Part shown: positions 8,486 through 16,845 of the stretch, piece by piece
Layout: every line of letters starts with the position of its first letter
How positions within the stretch are numbered: the first letter of the stretch is position 1
Assembly: GCA_028287505.1 (NCBI GenBank)
Contig: JAQBPN010000038.1
Coordinates: forward strand, 1-46,419
Direction: 5' to 3'
DNA length: 46,419 nt
Source of the DNA: Fibrobacterota bacterium
Lineage (GTDB): Bacteria > Fibrobacterota > Fibrobacteria > UBA11236
The notes under the pieces: model-generated
The model's input: only the letters and a program-made list of their open reading frames with translations
The model's database searches: none
What the model was told of the DNA's origin: nothing
Position numbers and translations under genes: made by a program

Positions 8486-9373
8486 ATGATTCCCAAGGAA
8501 GTACTGAAAAAGGTCCACCAGATCGAGATCCGCACCACCGGCATCGTGAATTCGGTGTTGTCGGGAGCGTATACCTCGTCCTTCAAGGGCCAGGGCATGG
8601 AGTTCGCCGAGGTGCGGGAATACGTGCCCGGGGACGAAATCCGCTCCATCGACTGGAACGTCACGGCGCGCCACGGCACTCCCTATATCAAGAAGTTCGT
8701 CGAGGAGCGGGAGCTCACCGTGATCCTGGTGGTGGACGCCAGTTCCTCCGGCGAGTTCGGCAGCCAGTCGGAGATGAAGGGCGAGGTGATGGCCACCATC
8801 AGCGCCCTGCTCGCATTCTCCGCCACCAAGAACAACGATCGCGTGGGTCTGCTCATCTTCACTTCCCAGGTGGAGATGTTCATCCCGCCCAAGAAAGGGC
8901 GCAAGCACGTGCTGCGCGTCATCCGCGAACTTTTGTATTTCAAACCCAAGGAACGAGGGACCAACCTGTCCCTGGCCCTGGAATACCTGAACCGGATCCT
9001 GACGCGCCGGGCGGTGGTGTTCGTGGTTTCGGATTTCGCCACCGGGGATTTCGAGAAGCCCATCAAGCTGCTCGCGCGCCGGCACGAAGGCGTGGCCATC
9101 ACGGTGTGGGATCCCCGCGAACGGGAAATCCCCGACGTCGGATTCATCGAACTGGAGGACGCGGAAACCGGCGAGATCATCCTGGTGGACACCAGCGACG
9201 AGGATTTCCGCAAGACGTTCAAGAAGGAAGCCCAGAAGGAAAGCTCGCAGTTGAAGCGGCTGTTCCGCAAACTGCAGATCGATTTCGTGGAAATCGTGAT
9301 CCAACCCAAATACGACGATACCATCCATCCGTTGCTGGAATATTTCCGGAAACGTGCCGCTAAAATCCGGTGA
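8486..9373 (+). CDS. DUF58 domain protein
   Basis: The 295-residue cytoplasmic protein belongs to the DUF58 family that nearly always accompanies MoxR ATPases. The family signature is clear at about 47-75: YVPGDEIRSIDWNVTARHG then YIKKFVEERE. A vWA-like fold follows, with DASSSGEFG at 84-92 in the position of a metal-site motif. I start it at ATG 8486, 28 bases after the moxR stop; an upstream in-frame ATG at 8420 lies inside moxR and adds unrelated residues. This is one of the few non-overlapping junctions in the operon. It is probably an adaptor between MoxR and the membrane Bat proteins; this is inferred from context. Confidence 0.93.
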   Translation: MIPKEVLKKVHQIEIRTTGIVNSVLSGAYTSSFKGQGMEFAEVREYVPGDEIRSIDWNVTARHGTPYIKKFVEERELTVILVVDASSSGEFGSQSEMKGEVMATISALLAFSATKNNDRVGLLIFTSQVEMFIPPKKGRKHVLRVIRELLYFKPKERGTNLSLALEYLNRILTRRAVVFVVSDFATGDFEKPIKLLARRHEGVAITVWDPREREIPDVGFIELEDAETGEIILVDTSDEDFRKTFKKEAQKESSQLKRLFRKLQIDFVEIVIQPKYDDTIHPLLEYFRKRAAKIR

Positions 9374-9381
9374 GTGAAGAG

Positions 9382-10302
9382 ATGAAATCCCGATTCCCAT
9401 TTTCGATCGTTCCCGCCATGGCGCTGGCCCTGCTCGCCGCGGGTTGCGATTCCCAACGCTCCGCCTTCACGCGCGAGCAATACCGCGCCGCCGCCACCGC
9501 CCTTTTCGAACGGCAGTTGTACCGCGAAGCCATCGATACCTATCAGGAATACCTGCGGTCCCCGGCCATCCCCGCGGAAGACGTGCCCAACGTCCTCTAC
9601 CAGATGGGCGTGATCTATCAGGAGAACCTGATGGACCCGAAGGGGGCCCTGGCCAAGTTCGCCGTGATCAAGGCGCTGTATCCGGACAAGACTTTCGAGA
9701 ACCAGCTGGGCAAACGCATGGTGGCCTGCCTGGAAAACATGGGGCGCAGCGTCGACGCCACCCAGGCCCGTTCGCGCCTGACCGATTTCAACCAGGACAC
9801 GGCCAAAGCCGCGGGCGCCGGAACCGTGGTTGCGGAACTGGACGGACGCAAAATCACCCTGGGCGAGATCGCGGCCCTGGTGGGCAAGCTCCCGGAAGCG
9901 CCCCTGGAACTGAACCAGCTGGTGCGCGAATACGTGGCCCAGATCCTGATCGCGGACGCGGCGCGCCGCAAGGGCATCGCCGACCGGCCCGAGGTGAAAC
10001 AGCGCATCGGCCAGGCGGAGAACCAGATCCTCACCCAGGCGGGGTTGCTGGAGGAAATCAAGATCCAGCCGCCCAGCGGAAACGACATCAAATACTACTT
10101 CGAGGCCAACAAGGCCCGCTATCTGCAGGGAGCGGATTCCAACGCCACCTTCGAAAAGCTCGCGCCGCGCGTGCAGGCCGATTGGGCGCGGGAAAAGCAG
10201 GGCGCGGAATACCAGAAGTACGTGGAGCGTCTGTTGCAGACCGCCAAAGTGCAATTCTTCAGCGCCCCTATCGCCGGCACCGGAGCAGCAGCCGCCCGAT
10301 GA
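9382..10302 (+). CDS. Lipoprotein with TPR-like repeats and SurA-like N-domain
   Basis: The protein is 306 residues from ATG 9382; a GTG at 9370 overlapping the DUF58 stop is an alternative start. It has a lipoprotein signal with lipobox LAAGC (Cys22), TPR-like helices (about 30-125, with QLYREAIDTYQEYL and a partner helix), then a domain resembling the helical, non-catalytic part of SurA/PpiD-type periplasmic chaperones (about 145-270: VAELDGRKITLGEI, then QLVREYVAQILIADAARRKGI). The parvulin isomerase domain usual in that family is absent. Insertion of such a lipoprotein between DUF58 and the BatD/BatA genes is unusual and suggests a chaperone or scaffold for an envelope complex. It ends in an ATGA overlap with the next gene. 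Confidence 0.75.
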   Translation: MKSRFPFSIVPAMALALLAAGCDSQRSAFTREQYRAAATALFERQLYREAIDTYQEYLRSPAIPAEDVPNVLYQMGVIYQENLMDPKGALAKFAVIKALYPDKTFENQLGKRMVACLENMGRSVDATQARSRLTDFNQDTAKAAGAGTVVAELDGRKITLGEIAALVGKLPEAPLELNQLVREYVAQILIADAARRKGIADRPEVKQRIGQAENQILTQAGLLEEIKIQPPSGNDIKYYFEANKARYLQGADSNATFEKLAPRVQADWAREKQGAEYQKYVERLLQTAKVQFFSAPIAGTGAAAAR

Positions 10303-11501
10303 ACGCGAACGATACCGCCAAAGCCGCCTCCCCGGCGTCGGTTTCCCTGGACATCTCGTCCCAGGTGGACCATTCGGAAATCACCATCGGGGACCGGATC
10401 CAATACGAGATCAAGGTGGTCTACCCCGCCGACGGCCACGTGGAACTGCCTTCCGTGCTCGGCAACCTGGGATCCTTCGAAGTAAAGGAGTACCAGGCCT
10501 CCGATCCCAAGGACGCGGGCAATCTCAAGATCCAGACCTGGCATTTCGATCTCTCCACCTACACCGTGGGCAAGTACACCATCCCGCCCCAATTGGTGGT
10601 CTACCGCCACGGGACGGATACGACCGCCGCCACCTATTACACCCAGCCCATCGAAATCAACGTCATCCGCACGTCCCCGGAAACGGTCAAGGACATCGCG
10701 GACATCGCCACCCTTGCGGAAGTCAAATCCGCGCAGCCCTGGCTCGCCTATGGTCTGGGCGCCGCGATCCTAATCGCCGCCGCCCTGCTGCTCTGGAAAC
10801 GCTTCCGCCGCAAGGCCCCTCCCAAAGCCGCCAAGCCCGCCCTGCCGCCTTTCGAAGAGGCCATGGCCAAGGTGGCCGGCTTGAAGGACCTCTCCCTCAT
10901 CCGCCAGAACCGGGCCCGGGAATTCTGCTTCCACCTGTCCGAAGCCCTGCGCCGCTACCTCGACCGCCGCTACGGGACGGACTCCCTGGAATCCACCACC
11001 GCCGAGTTCCTGGAAAAGGCCCGTAGCTTGCCGGTTACCGTGGCCCAGAAGCAATGGCTGGGGGAATTCTGCGAGGCCACGGACCTGATCAAATTCGCCA
11101 GCGCCCCCTTGCTGGAAAGCGATGCGGGGGTTCTGATCCAGAAAACCGAGGAATTCCTGCGCCAGACCCGGCCCAAGGAAACGGAAACGGGATTGCCCGG
11201 ACAAGGGGCCGCGGACGCGGCCAAGGTGTCCCCCAAGCGGCCCTTGACCGGAAAACCGGCGGCGGCCAAGCCCACCCCCGCTTCTCCGCAACCCGGGAAA
11301 ACCGGCCAGACTCCGCAGTCAAACGGGAAAGCCGCAGCGGGCAAGCCGCCCGGCAAACCCAAGATTGCTCCCGGTCCCGGTTATACCCAGGGCGGCCACG
11401 GCCATGAACCGGAAAGCCCCAGGCCGGGAAGCCAGGGGCCGGATGGCCAGAAACCGGGCGGGAAGAAACCGGACGACAATTCCAGGGGATGGACGGCATG
11501 A
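10299..11501 (+). CDS. Second BatD-like protein, no recognisable signal peptide
   Basis: The 400-residue protein begins directly with an extracytoplasmic-type beta domain (about 10-125: SLDISSQVDHSEITIGDRIQ), has one membrane helix (about 148-166), a helical domain (about 180-280) and a long Pro/Lys/Gly/Ala-rich tail (about 285-400). The helical domain, with REFCFHLSEALRRYLDRRYG and then TTAEFL and DLIKFA, is the C-terminal unit found in BatD and DUF4381-type proteins. There is no N-terminal hydrophobic segment from the ATGA-overlapping start at 10299, so export of the first domain is puzzling. The tail is disordered-looking and probably extends in the cytoplasm. Assignment to the BatD superfamily is by domain layout. 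Confidence 0.75.
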   Translation: MNANDTAKAASPASVSLDISSQVDHSEITIGDRIQYEIKVVYPADGHVELPSVLGNLGSFEVKEYQASDPKDAGNLKIQTWHFDLSTYTVGKYTIPPQLVVYRHGTDTTAATYYTQPIEINVIRTSPETVKDIADIATLAEVKSAQPWLAYGLGAAILIAAALLLWKRFRRKAPPKAAKPALPPFEEAMAKVAGLKDLSLIRQNRAREFCFHLSEALRRYLDRRYGTDSLESTTAEFLEKARSLPVTVAQKQWLGEFCEATDLIKFASAPLLESDAGVLIQKTEEFLRQTRPKETETGLPGQGAADAAKVSPKRPLTGKPAAAKPTPASPQPGKTGQTPQSNGKAAAGKPPGKPKIAPGPGYTQGGHGHEPESPRPGSQGPDGQKPGGKKPDDNSRGWTA

Positions 11502-12496
11502 ACCTGCCCCATTTCCAGAATCCTTATTTCCTGGCGGGCCTTGCCGCCATTCCGTTCCTGGCCTGGGACTATTTCAGCAAGAACCAGCGACGCAAGGCCA
11601 GCATCCGTTTTCCGTCCCTGGCCATCGTCAAGCGCGTGCCCCATAGTCTGGCCTACCGCGCCCGGCATATGCTGCTGGTGCTGCGCCTGTTGGCCATCTC
11701 TCTCATGTGCATTTCCCTGGCCCGGCCGCAATACGGCGAGGCCATCGAGGATGTCACCACCAACGGCATCGATATCATGCTGGCCCTGGACATTTCCGGG
11801 TCCATGCGCACCATGGACTTCAAGCCCCAGAACCGCCTGGTGGTGGCCAAGAAGGTCATCGAAAATTTCGTGTTGGGCCGCCAGCACGATCGCATCGGTC
11901 TGGTCGTCTTCTCGGGCAAGAGCTTTACCCAGTGTCCGCTCACCCTGGATTACGGCATCCTGGTGCAATTCCTGCGGCAGGTGAACTTCGGCATGGTGGA
12001 GGACGGCACCGCCATCGGCACGGCCCTGCTCAACGCCACCAACCGCCTGCGCCTTACCGGAGCCAAGAGCAAGGTGATCGTGCTCCTCACCGACGGGGCC
12101 AACAACGCGGGCGAAGTGGATCCCGTCACCTCGGCCAAGGCGGCCAAGGCCCTGGGGATCAAGATCTACGCCATCGGCGTGGGCAAGGAAGGCGAACAGC
12201 CCATGGAGATCGACAATCCCCTGTTCGGCAAGCAGATAGTCAGCGTCAAGACGGACGTGGACATGCCCATGCTGCAATCCGTGGCCAACCTGACCGGCGG
12301 CAGATGGTACCGGGCCCAGGACGCCAAGGCGCTGGAAGCCATCTACGAGGATATCGACAAGCTGGAAAAGACCGAGATCAAGACAACCAGCTATTACAGA
12401 TATCACGAGCTGTTCCGCAACCTTCTCATCATCGCCCTGCTGATCCTGATCCTGGAGACGGCATTGGCCAACACGAGGTTCATGAAAATCCCATGA
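11498..12496 (+). CDS. batA: Aerotolerance protein BatA (vWA domain)
   Basis: This 332-residue inner-membrane protein has two N-terminal membrane helices (about 10-26 and 55-75), a vWA domain and a C-terminal membrane helix (about 308-325). The metal-ion-dependent adhesion site motif is LDISGSM, with Asp98, Ser100 and Ser102; TDGANNAG supplies the later metal-site Asp. GGRWYRAQDAKALEAIYEDIDKLE is characteristic of BatA/BatB. I prefer ATG 11498, which forms an ATGA overlap with the preceding stop, over the ATG at 11489. With BatB it is the likely substrate or partner of the MoxR ATPase. Confidence 0.93.
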   Translation: MNLPHFQNPYFLAGLAAIPFLAWDYFSKNQRRKASIRFPSLAIVKRVPHSLAYRARHMLLVLRLLAISLMCISLARPQYGEAIEDVTTNGIDIMLALDISGSMRTMDFKPQNRLVVAKKVIENFVLGRQHDRIGLVVFSGKSFTQCPLTLDYGILVQFLRQVNFGMVEDGTAIGTALLNATNRLRLTGAKSKVIVLLTDGANNAGEVDPVTSAKAAKALGIKIYAIGVGKEGEQPMEIDNPLFGKQIVSVKTDVDMPMLQSVANLTGGRWYRAQDAKALEAIYEDIDKLEKTEIKTTSYYRYHELFRNLLIIALLILILETALANTRFMKIP

Positions 12497-13518
12497 GATT
12501 CGCCTCGCCGCAAATGTTCTGGCTGTTCTGGCTGGTCCCCATCCTGATGGGTTTTTTCATCTATGCATTCCGCAAGAAAAGCAGGACCCTGGCCCGCTTC
12601 GCCCAGGTGGAAATGCTGAAGCGCATGACCGACGGCATTTCCCGGGGACGTCAGGTTTTCAAGGCCTTGCTGTTGCTGCTGGTTGCCGTCTTTTCCGTGC
12701 TCGCGCTGGCGCGCCCGCAATTCGGCACCAAGATGGAACTGATGCGCCGCAAGGGACTGGACGTAGTGGTGGCCCAGGACGTTTCCCTGTCCATGTACGC
12801 CGAGGATATCAAGCCCAACCGGATGCTGCGGTCCAAGCAGGAAATCGGCAAGTTCGTCGATCGCCTGGCCGGCGACCGCGTGGCCCTGGTGGCCTTCGCC
12901 GGGGAGGCGTTCCTGCAATGCCCGCTGACCATGGACTACGGGGCGTTCAAGATTTTCCTGGACGTGCTGGGACCGGATCTGATCCCGACTCCGGGCACGG
13001 ACATCGCGGGCGCCATCGAAACCTCCCTGAAGGCCTTCGACCCCAAGGATCGGAAGTACCGCGTGCTGGTGCTGCTGACCGACGGCGAGGATCACAGCGG
13101 GCGGGCGGAAAAAATGGCCGAGGAGGCGGCGAAGATGGGCGTGGCCATCTATACGGTCGGCATCGGCCTGCCCTCGGGAGTGCCCATCCCCCTCAAGGAC
13201 GAGCAGGGAAACGTGTCCTATAAGAAAGACCGCCGGGGAAATATCGTCACCACCAAGCTGGACGAAGTGTTGATGCAGAAAATCGCCCTGGCCACCAACG
13301 GCAAGTATTACCATGCGGAACCGGGCCGCTTCGAACTGGAGGATGTGCTCAAGGAAATCGGCAAGATGGAAAAACGCGAGCTCGAGTCCGAACGCATGAG
13401 CCAATACGAGGATCGCTTCCAGCTTCCCCTCGCCATCGCCCTGTTCCTGCTGATCGCGGAAATGCTGGTTTCCGACAGGCGGAAACGCCGGAAGGAATGG
13501 GAGGGCCGGTTCACATGA
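12493..13518 (+). CDS. batB: Aerotolerance protein BatB (vWA domain)
   Basis: This is a paralogue of the preceding BatA, 341 residues, with membrane helices at about 8-25, 55-73 and 310-328 around a vWA domain. The metal site is DVSLSM (Asp96, Ser98, Ser100), with TDGEDHSG later. BatB-type features are the IPLKDEQGN loop, a KKDRRGNIVTTKLDE stretch and NGKYYHA. ATGA overlaps at both ends tie it to batA and batC. BatA and BatB are thought to form membrane complexes; that is family knowledge, not visible here. Confidence 0.93.
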   Translation: MRFASPQMFWLFWLVPILMGFFIYAFRKKSRTLARFAQVEMLKRMTDGISRGRQVFKALLLLLVAVFSVLALARPQFGTKMELMRRKGLDVVVAQDVSLSMYAEDIKPNRMLRSKQEIGKFVDRLAGDRVALVAFAGEAFLQCPLTMDYGAFKIFLDVLGPDLIPTPGTDIAGAIETSLKAFDPKDRKYRVLVLLTDGEDHSGRAEKMAEEAAKMGVAIYTVGIGLPSGVPIPLKDEQGNVSYKKDRRGNIVTTKLDEVLMQKIALATNGKYYHAEPGRFELEDVLKEIGKMEKRELESERMSQYEDRFQLPLAIALFLLIAEMLVSDRRKRRKEWEGRFT

Positions 13519-14429
13519 ACGCGCGTATTTCCCTGTTGGCCGTCATCGCCCTTCTCGGAGCCGCGGCGGCGCAGATCAAGGTGGATCCGGCCGGATCGAA
13601 CGGCGCCTCCGCCCCGGTGTCATTGGATCCCGCGCGGCCGGATACTTCCGCGGGAGATCTCCTCTCCCGCTACGAAAAGCCCGCGGGCGGAAAGCCCCGC
13701 TGGGTCTCCAAGCTGCTGAGTCTGCTGGGCTCGGGCGGCGCTCCGCCCAAACAGGCCGCCAAGGCTTATGCCGAGGGCGACTACGACAAAGCCTTGCAGA
13801 AGTACGCGGAGGCGCAACTGGACAACCCCGAGTCGCAGGCCCTGGCCTACAACATGGGAAACGCCCAATACCGGAAGAAAAAATACGACGACGCCATCTC
13901 CGCCTACAAGAAAGCCCTGGTGGGAGACGATGCCGGCCTGGCCGCCGCGTCCTATTACAATCTGGGGAACTCGCATTTCCGCAAAGGGGAGTTCTCCATC
14001 CAAAGCGGCAAGCAGGAGGGCATCGAGGATTACCGGGAAGCCATGGCCATGTACAAGAAGTCCCTGGAAATCCGCCCGGACAACAAGAACGCCAAACGCA
14101 ATATCGAAGTCGTACAGGCGCGCATCAAGGAGCTGCTGGATAAGCAGAAGCAGGACCAGAAGCAGCAGGGGAATCCCCAGAAGCCCCCGGAGCCCAGCGA
14201 AAAGGCCAAGGAGGTCCTGGCCCGGGCCATGCAATTGGTGCAGGAACGCCGGTACGCGGAAGCCAAGGCTTTGCTGGAGGACATCATCCAGAAGGATCGC
14301 ACGGCGGCCACCTACCAGTCCCACGTGCAGAGAATCGATGACGTGCTCAAAATCCTGCGCGGCGAAACTCCGGCCCCGCCCCAACGCCAGGATCCGCGCG
14401 CCTCCCAACCCGGGGTGGGCGTGATATGA
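13515..14429 (+). CDS. batC: TPR protein, BatC-like
   Basis: The 304-residue protein has a signal peptide (about 1-19, ending AAAA before QIKVD) and several TPR units between about 78 and 200. Diagnostic stretches are YNMGNAQYRKKKYDDAISAY and YYNLGNSHFRKGEF. A Lys/Gln-rich linker (KQKQDQKQQGN, about 210-225) leads to a final helical pair with EVLARAMQLVQERRYAEAKAL. TPR proteins at this place in Bat operons are called BatC and are periplasmic scaffolds. The gene overlaps batB and the next gene by ATGA. Confidence 0.85.
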   Translation: MNARISLLAVIALLGAAAAQIKVDPAGSNGASAPVSLDPARPDTSAGDLLSRYEKPAGGKPRWVSKLLSLLGSGGAPPKQAAKAYAEGDYDKALQKYAEAQLDNPESQALAYNMGNAQYRKKKYDDAISAYKKALVGDDAGLAAASYYNLGNSHFRKGEFSIQSGKQEGIEDYREAMAMYKKSLEIRPDNKNAKRNIEVVQARIKELLDKQKQDQKQQGNPQKPPEPSEKAKEVLARAMQLVQERRYAEAKALLEDIIQKDRTAATYQSHVQRIDDVLKILRGETPAPPQRQDPRASQPGVGVI

Positions 14430-15070
14430 TCCTGCGTAACGTCCGCAACAACATCCGTTCCCTTCTCCTTTCCCTGGCCGTCCTCGCCGTCGCCTTCCCG
14501 GGCATCGCCGCAGCCGCGGCCAAGCCCGTGGACGATTATCTGCACGGGGGCGCGGCCAGATACATCCAGGGCCGCCTCCAGGAAGCCGGCGTGGAAGTGG
14601 AAGAAGGCTTGCGCCACTACCCCAACGATTCCAGATTGAAAGCCTTGGCCAACCAACTCAAGAACATGAAGGACCAGCAGAAGAAGGATCAGGGGGGCCA
14701 AAGCTCCCAGGGCGGGGACGAGAACAAGGACAAGCAGGATAAAAAGGATTCCTCCGGCCAGGGCGACAAGGACGGGAAAAAGGATCAGAAGGATCAAAAG
14801 GACCAGAAAGACAAGGAAAAGGAGAAGGAAAAAGAGCAGGAAGGCAAGGACAAGGATAAGGACAAGGGCGGCCAGGATCAAAAGCCCCAACCCGAAGAGG
14901 GAAAAGAGGGCGATTCCAGCGGCCAGGCGGCAGCCCCGGCCAAGCCGGGCCAGATGAGCAAGGAAGAAGCGGAACGATTGCTAAATTCCTACCAGGACGA
15001 CGAAAAACGGGAGCAGAAGCAGTTGCAGAAACGCAACCGCCAGCCCGTGGAAGTTGAGGAAGATTGGTAA
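14426..15070 (+). CDS. Secreted protein with Lys/Asp/Gln-rich low-complexity region
   Basis: The 214-residue protein starts with a signal peptide (about 1-32, LAVLAVAFPGIAAAAA) and has one or two TPR-like helices (about 34-80: ARYIQGRLQEAGVEVEEGLR). From about 80 to 175 it becomes almost wholly K/D/Q/E/G, with runs such as KDQKDQKDQKDKEKEKEKE. A short helix (SKEEAERLLNSYQDDEKR) closes it. It resembles a degenerate BatC copy in which the repeats were replaced by a charged, disordered tract. It sits between batC and batD with overlaps at both ends. A structural spacer or polyelectrolyte role is a guess. Confidence 0.8.
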   Translation: MILRNVRNNIRSLLLSLAVLAVAFPGIAAAAAKPVDDYLHGGAARYIQGRLQEAGVEVEEGLRHYPNDSRLKALANQLKNMKDQQKKDQGGQSSQGGDENKDKQDKKDSSGQGDKDGKKDQKDQKDQKDKEKEKEKEQEGKDKDKDKGGQDQKPQPEEGKEGDSSGQAAAPAKPGQMSKEEAERLLNSYQDDEKREQKQLQKRNRQPVEVEEDW

Positions 15071-16845
15071 AGGGTTTTCATTGGATCTGCCTGGCGGTGC
15101 TGGCCGTCTGCTGCGTCGCGCGCGCCGAGGTGGCCGCCGAAGCGTCCATTTCCTCCACCCAGGTGGGTACCGGCGAGCCGTTCCAGCTCACCATCCAGGT
15201 GACCTCGGACGACAAATCCGAAAGCCTTCCCTGGCCCCAGGTGGACGGCCTGGAAAAATTCACCGTGGCCAAGAGCACGGGCACCACCCAGAGCTCCCAG
15301 ACCACCATCATGAACGGAAAGATTTCCAACCGCAATCTTTACGTCACCAATTTCATCTACACGCTCACCGCGCAGAAGCCCGGGACCTTCCAAATCGGAC
15401 CCATCCGCTACGCCTACAAGACCTATGAAAAGAACATGGGCAGCGCCAATGTCACCGTGGTCAAGCAGGAAGCCGGCCTCACCAGCCAGCCGTCCCTCTC
15501 CAAGAAGTCCGCCTTCATCGGCGAGCAATTGCTCTACAACCTGCGCATCATCCCCGCCCAGGGAGTGCAGCAAATCAATCTGCCCCAGGATCTGCAGAAG
15601 CTGATCGGCGAAAAATTCTGGTTCCAGCGCCTCGACAAGAACGTGGAGGCCAAGGTCGTCAAAATCAACGGCGAAAACGTCCGCGTGTTCGATGTCCGCA
15701 TCGTGCTCTTCCCCCTTCTCCCGGGCAAGGTGGAACTGTCCGGCATCCCGGTGGACTACCAGCAGGTGAGCCGCAACCAGCGCCGCCGCACCGGTTCGGT
15801 CTTCGACATGTTCGACGATCAATTCTTCAACGGCGCTTCCGTGGTCAACATGACCGCCATGGCCAGCCCCATCTCCATGGAGGTCTCCCCCCTTCCCGGA
15901 GAGGCTCCGGCGGACTTCACCGGATCTGTCGGCGAGTATTCCCTGACCGCCAATATCGACAAGACCTCCCTGGCCTCCGGCGATGCCTTGACGCTCACCG
16001 TGACCATCCGCGGGGACGGTGAACCCAAGACCATCACCAAACCCAAATTGCCGGACCTGGGACAGTTCGAAGTGTTCGATCCGGAAGTCAGCACCGGGAG
16101 CGCGGTCCAGGGCTCCACCCTCGTCACCACCAAAACCTTCAAGTACGTGGTGGTCCCCCATCGCAAGGGCGACTACAGCCTGGGACCGGTCGCCTTCAGC
16201 TATTTCGATCCGGCCAAACGCGCCTATGCGGAGGCCAAATCCCAGCCCCTCACCATTTCCGTCACGGAAGGCAAGGAAATCTCCGCGTCCCCCAACCGCA
16301 TCATGAGCCAGCGGGAGATAACGGACATAGGTTCGGACATCCGCCATATCAAGGGAGGCTCCGCGCCCCTGCGCAGCGAGGACGATTTCCTCTACAAGCA
16401 TTTCTGGTACTGGCTGCTCTTCTCCCCCACCCCCGTGGCCTTCGCCATGATCTTCCTGGTCCGCAGCCGCGGACGCAAACTGGCCGGGGACGCCACCCTC
16501 AAGCGCAAGACCCTGGCCGGGGCCCAACTCAAGCGCCGGCTCAAGGAGGCGAACGAAGCCCTCAAGCAGCGCAACGCCAGGGAATTCTACAAAGCGCTTT
16601 CCCAGGCAGTCGTCGGTTTCGCCAGCGACAAGCTGAACGTGGAGTTCCGCGGCCTCACCGTGGACGACGCCAAAGCGCAGTTGCGCAAGCGCGGCATCTC
16701 CGAGGCCTCCATGACCGAATACGAAAAGGTCCTGCAGATGTGCGATTTCGGGCAATTCGGCGGCGGCGCGCGCGACGAAAAAGCCTGGAAGGAATCCCTG
16801 GACGCGGCGGACAATCTGCTGCGCATGCTGGATAGGGAGCTATGA
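15064..16845 (+). CDS. batD: Aerotolerance protein BatD
   Basis: This is the full-length BatD-family protein (593 residues): a signal peptide (about 1-21, ending ARA before EV), tandem extracytoplasmic beta domains to about residue 400, one membrane helix (about 446-466) and a C-terminal cytoplasmic helical domain (NAREFYKALSQAVVGFASDKL). The N-terminal domain starts ASISSTQVGTGEPFQLTIQV, typical of BatD. No ATG is available. TTG at 15064, overlapping the previous gene's stop by seven bases, gives the complete signal peptide. It is the third and largest BatD-type protein in the operon. Confidence 0.93.
   Translation: MVKGFHWICLAVLAVCCVARAEVAAEASISSTQVGTGEPFQLTIQVTSDDKSESLPWPQVDGLEKFTVAKSTGTTQSSQTTIMNGKISNRNLYVTNFIYTLTAQKPGTFQIGPIRYAYKTYEKNMGSANVTVVKQEAGLTSQPSLSKKSAFIGEQLLYNLRIIPAQGVQQINLPQDLQKLIGEKFWFQRLDKNVEAKVVKINGENVRVFDVRIVLFPLLPGKVELSGIPVDYQQVSRNQRRRTGSVFDMFDDQFFNGASVVNMTAMASPISMEVSPLPGEAPADFTGSVGEYSLTANIDKTSLASGDALTLTVTIRGDGEPKTITKPKLPDLGQFEVFDPEVSTGSAVQGSTLVTTKTFKYVVVPHRKGDYSLGPVAFSYFDPAKRAYAEAKSQPLTISVTEGKEISASPNRIMSQREITDIGSDIRHIKGGSAPLRSEDDFLYKHFWYWLLFSPTPVAFAMIFLVRSRGRKLAGDATLKRKTLAGAQLKRRLKEANEALKQRNAREFYKALSQAVVGFASDKLNVEFRGLTVDDAKAQLRKRGISEASMTEYEKVLQMCDFGQFGGGARDEKAWKESLDAADNLLRMLDREL

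Noticed and set aside
9444-10298. Upstream extension of the second BatD-like protein's frame
   Set aside because: The extension overlaps the SurA-like lipoprotein gene over nearly its whole length and is Arg/Gly/Pro-rich. The ATGA-coupled ATG at 10299 starts where domain-like sequence begins.
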